Part shown: in pieces, positions 5,571 to 11,584 of the stretch
How the letters are laid out: every line of letters begins with the position of its first letter
How positions within the stretch are numbered: the stretch's first letter is position 1
Assembly (NCBI GenBank): GCA_026392325.1
Contig: JAPLCH010000241.1
Span: 1-11,584 of the forward strand
DNA from: Solirubrobacterales bacterium
GTDB taxonomy: Bacteria > Actinomycetota > Thermoleophilia > Solirubrobacterales > Solirubrobacteraceae
DNA: 11,584 bases
Direction of reading: 5' to 3'
Program-made: the position numbers and the translations under genes
Notes under the pieces: generated by a model
Seen by the model: the letters and a program-made list of their open reading frames with translations, nothing else
What the model was told of the DNA's origin: nothing
The model's database searches: none

Positions 5571-7781
5571 GTGATCGAGGAGAGGGTCACCTTCTGTCGT
5601 ATCTGCGAGTCGCTTTGCGGCATGGTCGCGACGGTTGAGGACGGCCAAGTCACAAAGCTCCGGCCGGACAAGGATCACCCGCTGTCGAAGGGCTATGCAT
5701 GCCCCAAGGGCATCGCGATGACCGACCTTCAGAATGACCCTGATCGCGTACTCCACCCGTTGCGCAAGACCGCCTCTGGTGAGTTTGAGCGGGTTACTTG
5801 GAAGGAGGCGTTGGATGAGATCAACAGCCGACTGAAGCGGGTGAGAGACACAAGCGGGCCTGAATCAATCGCCTGGTACATGGGGAACCCCGGGGCGTTT
5901 TCGTATTCGCACACACTTTGGGTCAAGGGTTTCCTTGACGCGATCGGGTCCCCGCACTACTACACCGCTGGCTCTCAGGATGTGAACAATCGCTTCGCCG
6001 CCAGTGCCCTCCTTTACGGATCACCACTGGTAGTGCCGATCCCTGACCTGCGCCGAACGAAGCATTTGATGATCTTTGGAGCGAACCCGCTTGTCAGTCA
6101 TGGCAGCGTGCTGACCGCGCACCGGATTCGTGACCAGCTGATGGATTTGACCAAGCGAGGGGGCCGGGTTGTTGTTGTGGATCCGCGCCGGAGCGAAACG
6201 GCCCGCGCCTTTGAACATGTGGCGATCAAGCCGGACGGTGACGCTTGGCTGCTGCTGTCCATGCTCAACGTGATCTTCGAGGAGGGTTTGGAGGACGCAA
6301 CCGCGATAGAAGCTCAGTCGCGGGGCGTAGAGATGCTCAAGGAGGCTGCTTCCGATTACCCGCCAGAGTCAACCGTTTCGCGCACGGGGATCCCAGCGGA
6401 GGAAGTTCGTCAGATGGCCCGCGACCTTGCGCTTGCTGATTGCGCTGCTGTCTATGGACGGACGGGATCATGCCTTGGCCGACGCGGCACGCTTGTCTCG
6501 TTCCTGCTTGATGCACTCAATGTTGTGACGGGCAACCTGGACCGCCCGGGTGGAGCCGTGTTTGGCAAGCCTCCACTGGCACTTGATGATGTTGCTGAGC
6601 GCTTCGGCCTTGCGACCTATGCGTCCAACCGGTCTCGCATTGGTGGCTTTCCGGATGTTCTTGGCAACCTTCCAGCGACTCTTCTTGCCGAGGAGATTGA
6701 AACTCCCGGTGACCGGCAGATCCGGGCGTTGTTCGTAAGCGCTGGAAACCCTGTCCTCTCTGTGCCCGACGGCGACTCGCTTGAGCGGGCGATGGGTGGG
6801 CTCGACTTGATGGTCGGTCTTGACTTTTACATGAACGAGACCAACAAACACGCGGACTTCATTCTTCCGGCAACAACTTTCCTCGAACGCGACGACTTCC
6901 CGATTGCGTTCCTGGGCTTCCACACCACACCATTCGTCAATTACACGGAGAAGGTTGTCGAGCCAGCCGGAGAGGCTCGCGAGGAATGGCAGGTGATTGA
7001 AGAGTTCGCATCTGCGCTTGGTGTCACGCCATCCAGCGTTCCGCCAATCCGCTGGCTTGGAAAGCTTGGGATCAAGTTCACTCCGCAGCGGATTGTTGAC
7101 CTGTTGATCCGGGTTGGCCCAGCGGGTGACTTCTTTGGGCTCAAGCCCAAGGGTCTGAGCCTCAAAAAGATTGCAGCCAAACCACACGGAATTGTTCTTG
7201 CCGAGTATGTGGCGACTGGTGAGCTGAAGACCAAGGTCAGGCATTCCGACAGCAAGGTGAGACTTGACCCACCGGAGATTGTCGGTGAACTACGCAGGAT
7301 CAAGGGCGCTGTGGTTGAGACATCGTCTGAGCGACCACTGCAGCTGATCGGCCTGCGCGAGTTGCGGTCGCACAATTCGTGGATGCATAACTCCAAGCTG
7401 CTGACTCGTGGTGGACGCAGCCAACCGCTCCACATGAACCCGAAGGACGCTGAGGGGCATGGAGTCACAGAGGGAGCAATGGTCCGCTTGGCGTCCAAGG
7501 ACGGATCCGTTGAGGTTCCCGTGACACTCACAGAGGACATGAGTCCTGGGACCGTCGCGTTGGCTCACGGCTGGGGGCACAGCGGGGGTTGGAAGACCGC
7601 CAACGGTTTGGGTGGCGTAAATGTCAACCTGCTGGCGCCTTCGGGGGCCGAAGACCTTGAGCCCCTTGCTGGGATGGCATTCCTTAACGGCATTGCGGTC
7701 AGCGTTCAGCTGGTCGCAACCTCAGGCTCCGCAGCAGCGCGTGTGGATGAGGCCGTTACCGCCGCGCCTCCGCGGGACTGA
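5571..7781 (+). CDS. molybdopterin oxidoreductase, DMSO-reductase superfamily, [4Fe-4S] containing
   Basis: This 736-residue protein belongs to the superfamily that binds Mo or W through two molybdopterin guanine dinucleotides. An N-terminal iron-sulfur domain has C9, C12, C16 and C44 (FCRICESLCG, GYACPKG). The catalytic domain follows (GSQDVNNRFAASALLYG at about 134-150, IFGANPLVSHGS at 168-179, VVVDPRRSETA, GNLDRPGG, AGNPVLSVPD at 391-400, ADFILPATTFLERDD at 428-442). The C-terminal dinucleotide-binding barrel runs from about 590 (ELRSHNSWMHNS, then HGWGHSGGW). There is no twin-arginine signal, so it should be cytoplasmic. No Fe-S or membrane partner subunit is adjacent. No Cys, Sec codon or obvious Ser stands where formate dehydrogenases and nitrate reductases carry the Mo ligand, so the substrate is left open. 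The MobA-like gene at 10639-11463 could supply its cofactor. Confidence 0.92.
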   Translation: MIEERVTFCRICESLCGMVATVEDGQVTKLRPDKDHPLSKGYACPKGIAMTDLQNDPDRVLHPLRKTASGEFERVTWKEALDEINSRLKRVRDTSGPESIAWYMGNPGAFSYSHTLWVKGFLDAIGSPHYYTAGSQDVNNRFAASALLYGSPLVVPIPDLRRTKHLMIFGANPLVSHGSVLTAHRIRDQLMDLTKRGGRVVVVDPRRSETARAFEHVAIKPDGDAWLLLSMLNVIFEEGLEDATAIEAQSRGVEMLKEAASDYPPESTVSRTGIPAEEVRQMARDLALADCAAVYGRTGSCLGRRGTLVSFLLDALNVVTGNLDRPGGAVFGKPPLALDDVAERFGLATYASNRSRIGGFPDVLGNLPATLLAEEIETPGDRQIRALFVSAGNPVLSVPDGDSLERAMGGLDLMVGLDFYMNETNKHADFILPATTFLERDDFPIAFLGFHTTPFVNYTEKVVEPAGEAREEWQVIEEFASALGVTPSSVPPIRWLGKLGIKFTPQRIVDLLIRVGPAGDFFGLKPKGLSLKKIAAKPHGIVLAEYVATGELKTKVRHSDSKVRLDPPEIVGELRRIKGAVVETSSERPLQLIGLRELRSHNSWMHNSKLLTRGGRSQPLHMNPKDAEGHGVTEGAMVRLASKDGSVEVPVTLTEDMSPGTVALAHGWGHSGGWKTANGLGGVNVNLLAPSGAEDLEPLAGMAFLNGIAVSVQLVATSGSAAARVDEAVTAAPPRD

Positions 7782-7818
7782 CCGGCGCCCCACCGCGCCG
7801 CACAGCTACGCTGACCTG

Positions 7819-8562
7819 GTGCTCGCAGCCTCAACATCTGTCGCGTTCCCACTCGCTTTCGCTGCTGGGATGCTCAGCTTCTTCTCCCCGTTCGTTCTGC
7901 CTTTGGTTCCGGGTTACATCAGCGTGATCGCTGGGGTCACGCCTGCGGACCTTCAGAATGGGAGTACAAGAAGGGTCCTTGTCCCAAGCCTTATCTTCGT
8001 TGCATCCTTCTCGTTCATCTTCATTCTGCTGGGGCTTTCAGCCACGCAGATCGGGTCATGGCTGCAAGGCAACAAGCTGATATTGCAGAAGGCGTCCGGG
8101 TTGATGATCATCGCGATGGGCTTGCTTTTCATGCTCAGCCCGTTCATTCCTCAACTGTCAAGGGAATGGCACCCAGGTGGTCTGATCGAAAAGGCGGGGC
8201 GGGGCGGGCCGGTTGTTGCCGGAATCGCTTTTGCGATTGCTTGGACGCCGTGTATTGGCCCAACCCTGACTTCAATCCTTCTGGTGGCCTCCAATTCAGG
8301 GTCGCCGTGGAAGGGGGCATCGCTGCTGGCCTTTTACTCGCTGGGGCTGGCGCTTCCTTTCCTTGGGACAGCGCTGTTCTTCGGATGGGCATCCTCACTG
8401 TTCGCTGCTGTAAAACGCCACTATGCAGTCTTGATAGTCGGGGGTGGCGCAATCCTTGTGATTACAGGGGTTTTCATCTTCACCGGACAGTTCTTTCAGC
8501 TAAATGCACAGGCCCAGAAGTGGCTTCAGGACCTTGGTATTTCCGATCCGGGAAGTATCTGA
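7819..8562 (+). CDS. CcdA/DsbD-type membrane protein lacking the first redox cysteine
   Basis: The product is 247 residues with six hydrophobic segments (about 6-40, 53-78, 90-110, 130-155, 165-190, 203-225). It matches the CcdA family, which passes electrons from cytoplasmic thioredoxin across the membrane to extracytoplasmic thiols, as needed for cytochrome c maturation. The family normally has SPCVLPLVPGY in the first segment and a TPC in the fourth. Here the first reads SPFVLPLVPGY (F25), while WTPCIGP (C145) is intact. The codon is TTC, one base from TGC. I chose the GTG at 7819, 37 bp after the previous stop, because it begins right before the first membrane segment. An ATG at 7621 in frame would add 66 residues of translated upstream gene and is unlikely. 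TACGCT lies 6 nt before the GTG, a possible leaderless -10 without a clear -35. No thioredoxin-like, CcsB or ResB partner is adjacent. Confidence 0.85.
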   Translation: MLAASTSVAFPLAFAAGMLSFFSPFVLPLVPGYISVIAGVTPADLQNGSTRRVLVPSLIFVASFSFIFILLGLSATQIGSWLQGNKLILQKASGLMIIAMGLLFMLSPFIPQLSREWHPGGLIEKAGRGGPVVAGIAFAIAWTPCIGPTLTSILLVASNSGSPWKGASLLAFYSLGLALPFLGTALFFGWASSLFAAVKRHYAVLIVGGGAILVITGVFIFTGQFFQLNAQAQKWLQDLGISDPGSI

Positions 8563-8581
8563 GACTGATCCGCTGTTGGGG

Positions 8582-8603
8582 ATCGCCCGTAATTACGGTC
8601 GAT
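8582..8603. repeat. 22-bp inverted repeat, possible operator
   Basis: A perfect 12-bp palindrome CCGTAATTACGG (8587-8598) is extended on each side by one mismatch and then ATCG/CGAT, giving 11-bp arms with a single mismatch. It lies 20 bp after the CcdA-like stop and 133 bp before the ZIP transporter start. A pyrimidine-rich stretch follows (8605-8637). As DNA it looks like a binding site for a dimeric regulator, perhaps of the metal transporter; as RNA it would form a weak hairpin with an AAUU loop and no U-run. Confidence 0.5.
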
Positions 8604-8667
8604 GAGCTCTTCTTCTACTTCCCCGTCTATCTCCTACCGCGCGACTAGGACTTCCAAACCTGAATAC

Positions 8668-8676
8668 TGGTACTCT
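8668..8676 (+). promoter_or_regulatory. candidate extended -10 element upstream of the ZIP transporter
   Basis: TGG followed by TACTCT (8671-8676) fits an extended -10 (TGN plus TANNNT). No good -35 lies 16-18 bp upstream. Transcription would begin near 8683, giving a leader of about 53 nt before the ATG at 8736. It shares the TANNCT form with the other -10 candidates here. Confidence 0.3.
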
Positions 8677-8735
8677 GGCCTCGTCGGCGCGCAATCGTTC
8701 CGGCATACGCCCCCATGGATCAGGATTAAAGCCCG

Positions 8736-9599
8736 ATGACATTCGCCCAAACAGCCGGCCTCGGAGCCATTGCAGGAATGACCATTTTCATTGGCCTTCC
8801 GCTGGGCCGCGTGAAGGGCATCGGTCCGAAGGTACGTCTTTCCCTGGCCATGTTCTCCGTCGGCGTTCTGGCGTTCCTTTTTGTAGATGTGATGGGTCAG
8901 GGTTTTGGGATGGTCGAGGACTCGGTCACGGCGGTTCGTGACAGCAGTGGCTCGTTGGGCAAGGCAGTCCTCTACGTGGCAATTTTGGCCGGCGGTTTTC
9001 TGCTCGGCAGCGCCGGGCTTGGTTGGCTTGACGCTCGCATGAAGGTCCGCCCAACTGCCTTGGCTCCAATTGCTGGAGGCTCGGCCGCAACCTCGCTGAG
9101 TCCGACCGAGACGCAGGCTTATGTTGATGAGGCTGACCTGGCAAGGCGCAAGACGCTTCGGACCGGGCTGATGATCGCCACTGCAATCGGAATCCACAAC
9201 CTTGGGGAGGGTCTAGCGATTGGCGTTTCGGCAAGAAGCGGCGAGATCTCGCTGGCAACCGTGCTTGTGGTCGGGTTCGCGCTTCACAACGCAACTGAAG
9301 GTTTTGGCATCGTTGGCCCGCTTGGCAAGGTCACTCCGTCTTGGCGCTGGTTGGGTCTCGCCGGGCTTATCGCCGGCAGCCCGACTTTGATCGGCACCAT
9401 GATCGGCTGGAACATTCAGCTTGAGGCCCTTTCAGTCGCTTGTTACGCACTTGCTGGTGGCGCAATTCTTTATGTGATCGGTGAGATCTGGAACGCCATG
9501 AGGCGCCTGGGTCACCGCGAGCTCGGCCTGCTGATGCTCGGCGTAGGTTTCATGATCGGTGTCCTTACCGACCTTGTTGTTGTTTACGGCGGCGCCTGA
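8736..9599 (+). CDS. ZIP-family divalent metal transporter
   Basis: This 287-residue membrane protein has eight hydrophobic segments and matches the ZIP family, which imports zinc, iron or manganese into the cytoplasm. The two signature motifs are present: HNLGEG (H154-G159) in segment 4 and HNATEG (H184-G189) in segment 5, whose His, Asn and Glu residues form the binuclear metal site. E250 in segment 7 is also polar. The loop between segments 3 and 4 (about 100-140) is short and not histidine-rich, unlike many eukaryotic ZIPs. AGGA sits 10 nt before the ATG. The gene starts 173 bp after the CcdA-like gene, past an inverted repeat and an extended -10, so it probably has its own promoter and may be regulated by metal. 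Which metal is carried cannot be decided from sequence; a ZupT-like broad range is the default guess. Confidence 0.9.
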   Translation: MTFAQTAGLGAIAGMTIFIGLPLGRVKGIGPKVRLSLAMFSVGVLAFLFVDVMGQGFGMVEDSVTAVRDSSGSLGKAVLYVAILAGGFLLGSAGLGWLDARMKVRPTALAPIAGGSAATSLSPTETQAYVDEADLARRKTLRTGLMIATAIGIHNLGEGLAIGVSARSGEISLATVLVVGFALHNATEGFGIVGPLGKVTPSWRWLGLAGLIAGSPTLIGTMIGWNIQLEALSVACYALAGGAILYVIGEIWNAMRRLGHRELGLLMLGVGFMIGVLTDLVVVYGGA

Positions 9600-9612
9600 C
9601 CGAAGGGCAAGG

Positions 9613-9631
9613 CCAGCCGCCGGTCGGCTGG
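9613..9631. terminator. GC-rich hairpin between convergent genes
   Basis: CCAGCCG (9613-9619) and CGGCTGG (9625-9631) pair perfectly around a 5-nt loop, 14 bp after the ZIP stop. The gene at 9765 converges on it, so it could end transcription from either side. No U-run follows on either strand, which makes this a candidate only. I see nothing else in the rest of this 165-bp spacer beyond a weak GGCT/AGCC pairing near 9742-9762. Confidence 0.35.
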
Positions 9632-9764
9632 GTCAAACGGCGACGGCCTCATCGGCAGCGTCCAACGGGGTGGAACTCAATTCATCTTCTTATGACACGT
9701 CTTCTGCCCGTTTCCGCCTCGCCTGTGTGCGGGGTGTGACGGCTGGGCTTCTTCTTAGAGCCGG

Positions 9765-10613
9765 CTACTGACTGTTGTGTTCGGCTTCGGCCTTGCGGAT
9801 TGCAGCAGCCGTGCGTGAGCCAGCAAGCTTCTCGGTGAGCGGCTGGCTGAACCCGCGTACTCGGGCGATCCCACGGACCCAGTCCGGGTAGGCCACAACC
9901 CGCCCACGCTTCTCAATGCCATCCGCGAGGCGCTGGATTGCCGGCTCGACTGGGTAGACCTTCGTCAGGCGAGATGGCATTGCGCTTCTGAGGGCTTTGG
10001 CGATTGGTCGCTCGAACGCGTCGCTGACCATGTCGGTGTCGAGGAAGGTGAAGTAACCACAGCCGACGGTGGCGCCAGTGTCGGCGAGCTCCTGGCGCAA
10101 GACATTGGCCAGGGCCTCAACGGCTGCCTTGGAGGCAGCGTAAGCGCCCATGCTTGGAGCGTGGCTCAGAGCTGCAGCGGAGGCGATGGGCAGCAGGTGC
10201 CCGTTGCGTTCAATCACGTGTGGGATTGTGAGGTGAAGTGTGTTGAACACTCCGGTGATGTTGATGTCAATCACCTTGGCGAAGTCAGCTGGATCGCTGT
10301 TCTGGATGGACGACGCAGTTTCAACTCCAGCGTTGGCGACTACAACATCAATGCCGCCCAGCTCGGCAACTGTCTTGTCAATGCCGGCTTTGAGTGCTGC
10401 GCGATCCCGCACGTCGGCCTCTGCGACAACGGTCTGGACTCCATGTTCGGCGGTAATTTGGTCGGCGACGGCCTGCATCAGCTCTGGCTCAAGGCCGATC
10501 AATGCTGGGCGGGCGCCACGGCGCGCGACTTCCTTGGCGAGCTCGGCGCCAATGCCACGCGCTGCTCCGGTAATTAGGACCGTGCGGCCCCTCAGGTCAA
10601 GTCGTTCGCTCAT
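9765..10613 (-). CDS. short-chain dehydrogenase/reductase (SDR)
   Basis: From the ATG at 10613 the product is 282 residues, a normal classical-SDR length plus a C-terminal extension of about 40 residues. It is a Rossmann-fold NAD(P)(H)-dependent oxidoreductase. The cofactor motif TGAARGIG is at residues 15-22, the structural NAG at 94-96, and the catalytic set N118, S145, Y158 and K162 (YAASK) is complete. The substrate is unknown; the basic tail resembles SDRs acting on lipophilic alcohols or ketones, which is only an impression. The frame stays open upstream to 10694, but that part overlaps the MobA-like gene and lacks SDR features, so I start at 10613. It follows the MobA-like gene by 25 bp and may be co-transcribed. 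A TAGGCT 8 nt before the ATG could give a separate leaderless transcript. Confidence 0.92.
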   Translation of the reverse strand: MSERLDLRGRTVLITGAARGIGAELAKEVARRGARPALIGLEPELMQAVADQITAEHGVQTVVAEADVRDRAALKAGIDKTVAELGGIDVVVANAGVETASSIQNSDPADFAKVIDINITGVFNTLHLTIPHVIERNGHLLPIASAAALSHAPSMGAYAASKAAVEALANVLRQELADTGATVGCGYFTFLDTDMVSDAFERPIAKALRSAMPSRLTKVYPVEPAIQRLADGIEKRGRVVAYPDWVRGIARVRGFSQPLTEKLAGSRTAAAIRKAEAEHNSQ

Positions 10614-10621
10614 GGCGCGGG

Positions 10622-10627
10622 AGCCTA
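10622..10627 (-). promoter_or_regulatory. candidate -10 box for the SDR gene
   Basis: On the minus strand TAGGCT (10627-10622) lies 8 nt before the ATG at 10613, matching the TANNCT-to-start spacing seen at 4773 and 5557. No convincing -35 is found at 16-18 bp, and no Shine-Dalgarno is visible, so support is mainly by analogy. Confidence 0.28.
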
Positions 10628-10638
10628 TACGGCTTGCG

Positions 10639-11463
10639 TCAGTTGAGGGATACAGCGTCACGCTCAAAGAGCGGTGTTGCAGCATTCCAAGCAATTGGCC
10701 TACCGTTGATAACCCAGTTCATGCCAGCTGCATCTGCGACTCCCAACGCTGTCGCAAGACCACCAAGGTTCCACTCGCGCGCAGTCCCCCTTCGGTCACC
10801 AACTCGGGTCCGGACGCGAGGTCTGTTTGCCTCTGCGACCTCCAGTGTGGATTGGTCGTTCACATCAAGCAGGCTCACAAGCTCTGGGTCAACAAGCATC
10901 ATCTCCGCATCCGAAGAAAGCACGTCGCGGGCAACAGCGACTGCTCCCAGCTCCGACATTGCTGCCCGTGGTGAACGTTCTCCCCTGAGGTGAAGGTTCA
11001 ACAGGTCATCCGCAAGCAGAGTGCTCCAAACGCTTGGAAACGGGCTTGTGCTGCCGTCCTCGGTCGGAATGAAGCTGATTCCCCCCGGTTCACTGCGCTC
11101 GATCAGCCTCCGCAACAAGGTTGGGTGGAGAAGTGGCATGTCACATGGAATGACAAGCAACAGGTCTGTTTCTCCGCGTGCCCGCAGCAGGCCCTCCAGG
11201 AGGCCTGTGAGCGGCCCGGAGTCCTCTGCGGGGTCAACGACTGTCTGAACACCCTCCGGGAGGTCCAGAGGCGCCTCGATGCCCGGTGCCGTTGAGTAGA
11301 AAACAGGCCCGCCTCCAATCGCCCTGCTCAGCGTCCACGCAGCCCGGCCACCGAAGCTGGCATCTCCAAGGCTCAGCATTGGCTTCGGGTCGCTTGTGTC
11401 CATGCGGGTGCCTTGGCCACCGCCAATCACGGCACCAGCCACTGATGCTGCGACTTCACTCAC
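10639..11463 (-). CDS. mobA: MobA-like molybdenum cofactor guanylyltransferase with MoaD/ThiS-like C-terminal extension
   Basis: The product is 274 residues from a GTG start. Residues 1-212 are a MobA-type nucleotidyltransferase, which joins GMP from GTP to Mo-molybdopterin in the cytoplasm: AVIGGGQGTRM (11-21) with K27 in DPKPML, SGPLTGLLEGL (82-92), the metal-binding PCDMPLL (106-112, D108) and DVND (200-203). The first motif is a variant of the usual LAGGxSxRMG. Residues about 213-274 are extra: a strand, a helix (LGGLATALGV), then NWVINGRPI and TPLFERDAVSLN. The order and spacing resemble a MoaD/ThiS beta-grasp domain (VNG, PL, DGD-V), but the protein stops at SLN without Gly-Gly. Other NTP-transferases of this fold, such as MocA-like cytidylyltransferases, are an alternative. 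The cofactor would suit the molybdopterin oxidoreductase at 5571-7781. Confidence 0.78.
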   Translation of the reverse strand: MSEVAASVAGAVIGGGQGTRMDTSDPKPMLSLGDASFGGRAAWTLSRAIGGGPVFYSTAPGIEAPLDLPEGVQTVVDPAEDSGPLTGLLEGLLRARGETDLLLVIPCDMPLLHPTLLRRLIERSEPGGISFIPTEDGSTSPFPSVWSTLLADDLLNLHLRGERSPRAAMSELGAVAVARDVLSSDAEMMLVDPELVSLLDVNDQSTLEVAEANRPRVRTRVGDRRGTAREWNLGGLATALGVADAAGMNWVINGRPIAWNAATPLFERDAVSLN

Positions 11464-11466
11464 CTG

Positions 11467-11544
11467 TCAGGCAGTGTCGTAGCCCGGTTCACCGGGAAGG
11501 AGGATTCGGGCAATTTCGCCAAGCATCTCCACTCGTGGTTCCAC
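11467..11544 (-). CDS. possible tiny ORF just upstream of the MobA-like gene
   Basis: A 25-codon ORF from GTG 11544 (or GTG 11532, ATG 11526) ends with TGA at 11467, 3 bp before the MobA-like GTG and in the same frame. It reads VEPRVEMLGEIARILLP then GEPGYDTA, with GC-rich third positions like the genes around it. I do not recognise it. It may be a leader peptide coupling translation to the next gene, or simply a spacer. Confidence 0.25.
   Translation of the reverse strand: MEPRVEMLGEIARILLPGEPGYDTA
11483..11496. repeat. short GC-rich inverted repeat upstream of the MobA-like gene
   Basis: CCCGGT and ACCGGG flank two bases, giving a 5-bp stem with a UUCA-type tetraloop if transcribed. It lies 20 nt before the MobA-like GTG and inside the tiny ORF. 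It could be a weak terminator of the upstream gene or chance. Confidence 0.2.
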
Positions 11545-11547
11545 AGG

Positions 11548-11584
11548 CTACACGGTCAGTGAGGCAGCGTGTTCGGTCAGCGCC
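11548..11584 (-). CDS. possible C-terminal tail of a gene continuing past the right edge
   Basis: On the minus strand one frame is open from the edge to a TAG at 11550-11548 and reads ALTEHAASLTV before the stop. The codons look like those of the neighbouring genes, and the stop is followed by CCT exactly as at two other gene ends here. Eleven residues are too few to assign a family; another frame is also open from the edge to about 11489. Confidence 0.3.
   Translation of the reverse strand, partial: ALTEHAASLTV

Noticed and set aside
6468..7244. 258-residue minus-strand ORF inside the molybdopterin oxidoreductase
   Set aside because: It is antisense to a clearly real, motif-rich gene, and its translation shows no recognisable domain; it is a shadow of GC-rich coding sequence.
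7621..7818. ATG at 7621 as start of the CcdA-like gene
   Set aside because: The 66 extra residues overlap the end of the molybdopterin oxidoreductase in another frame, are not membrane-like and do not match the family; the GTG at 7819 starts directly before the first membrane segment.
10614..10694. Longer N-terminus for the SDR
   Set aside because: It overlaps the MobA-like C-terminus and adds 27 residues with no SDR character before the standard start MSERLDLRGR.
10240..10974. 244-residue plus-strand ORF across the SDR and MobA-like genes
   Set aside because: It spans the junction of two well-supported minus-strand genes and has a Ser/Arg/Ala-rich shadow composition.

Overview
The window reads as a bacterial chromosome segment of fairly high GC content. 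It is densely packed with genes and has no tRNA, rRNA, CRISPR array, insertion sequence or phage gene that I can see. GTG and TTG starts, weak Shine-Dalgarno signals, many probable leaderless or near-leaderless transcripts and the protein families present all suggest an actinobacterium. A deep lineage such as Thermoleophilia is my guess from general protein flavour and is not proven. There are ten convincing protein genes, one of them cut by the left edge, plus a possible gene tail and a tiny ORF at the right edge.

Left block (1-3458, minus strand): a primary-like (RpoD-family) alternative sigma factor, followed downstream by two tandem paralogous GT39/PMT-type membrane glycosyltransferases. 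The two glycosyltransferases overlap by ATGA. The sigma gene has a near-consensus promoter (TTGACT-17-TAGAAT) whose predicted start lies only about 4 nt before the ATG.

Central block (3582-8562, plus strand): an exported PQQ-type sugar dehydrogenase (GSDH family), a LACTB2-like metallo-beta-lactamase hydrolase, a cytoplasmic [4Fe-4S]/bis-MGD molybdopterin oxidoreductase and a CcdA-type membrane protein, with 10-37 bp between genes. At two of these junctions the upstream stop codon TAG forms the first half of a TAGCCT -10 box, with a -35-like hexamer exactly 17 bp upstream and a GTG start 7-8 nt downstream. The genes may therefore be both co-transcribed and individually started. The CcdA protein lacks the first of its two redox cysteines (Phe instead).

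Right block: a ZIP-family metal transporter (8736-9599, plus) follows a 173-bp spacer that carries a strong 22-bp inverted repeat. It converges on a minus-strand pair: a MobA-type molybdenum cofactor guanylyltransferase followed by a short-chain dehydrogenase. MobA could supply the MGD cofactor needed by the molybdopterin oxidoreductase 3 kb away. Its C-terminal extension of about 60 residues resembles a MoaD/ThiS beta-grasp fold without the terminal Gly-Gly. I consider this extension and the Cys-less CcdA the most unusual points of the window.
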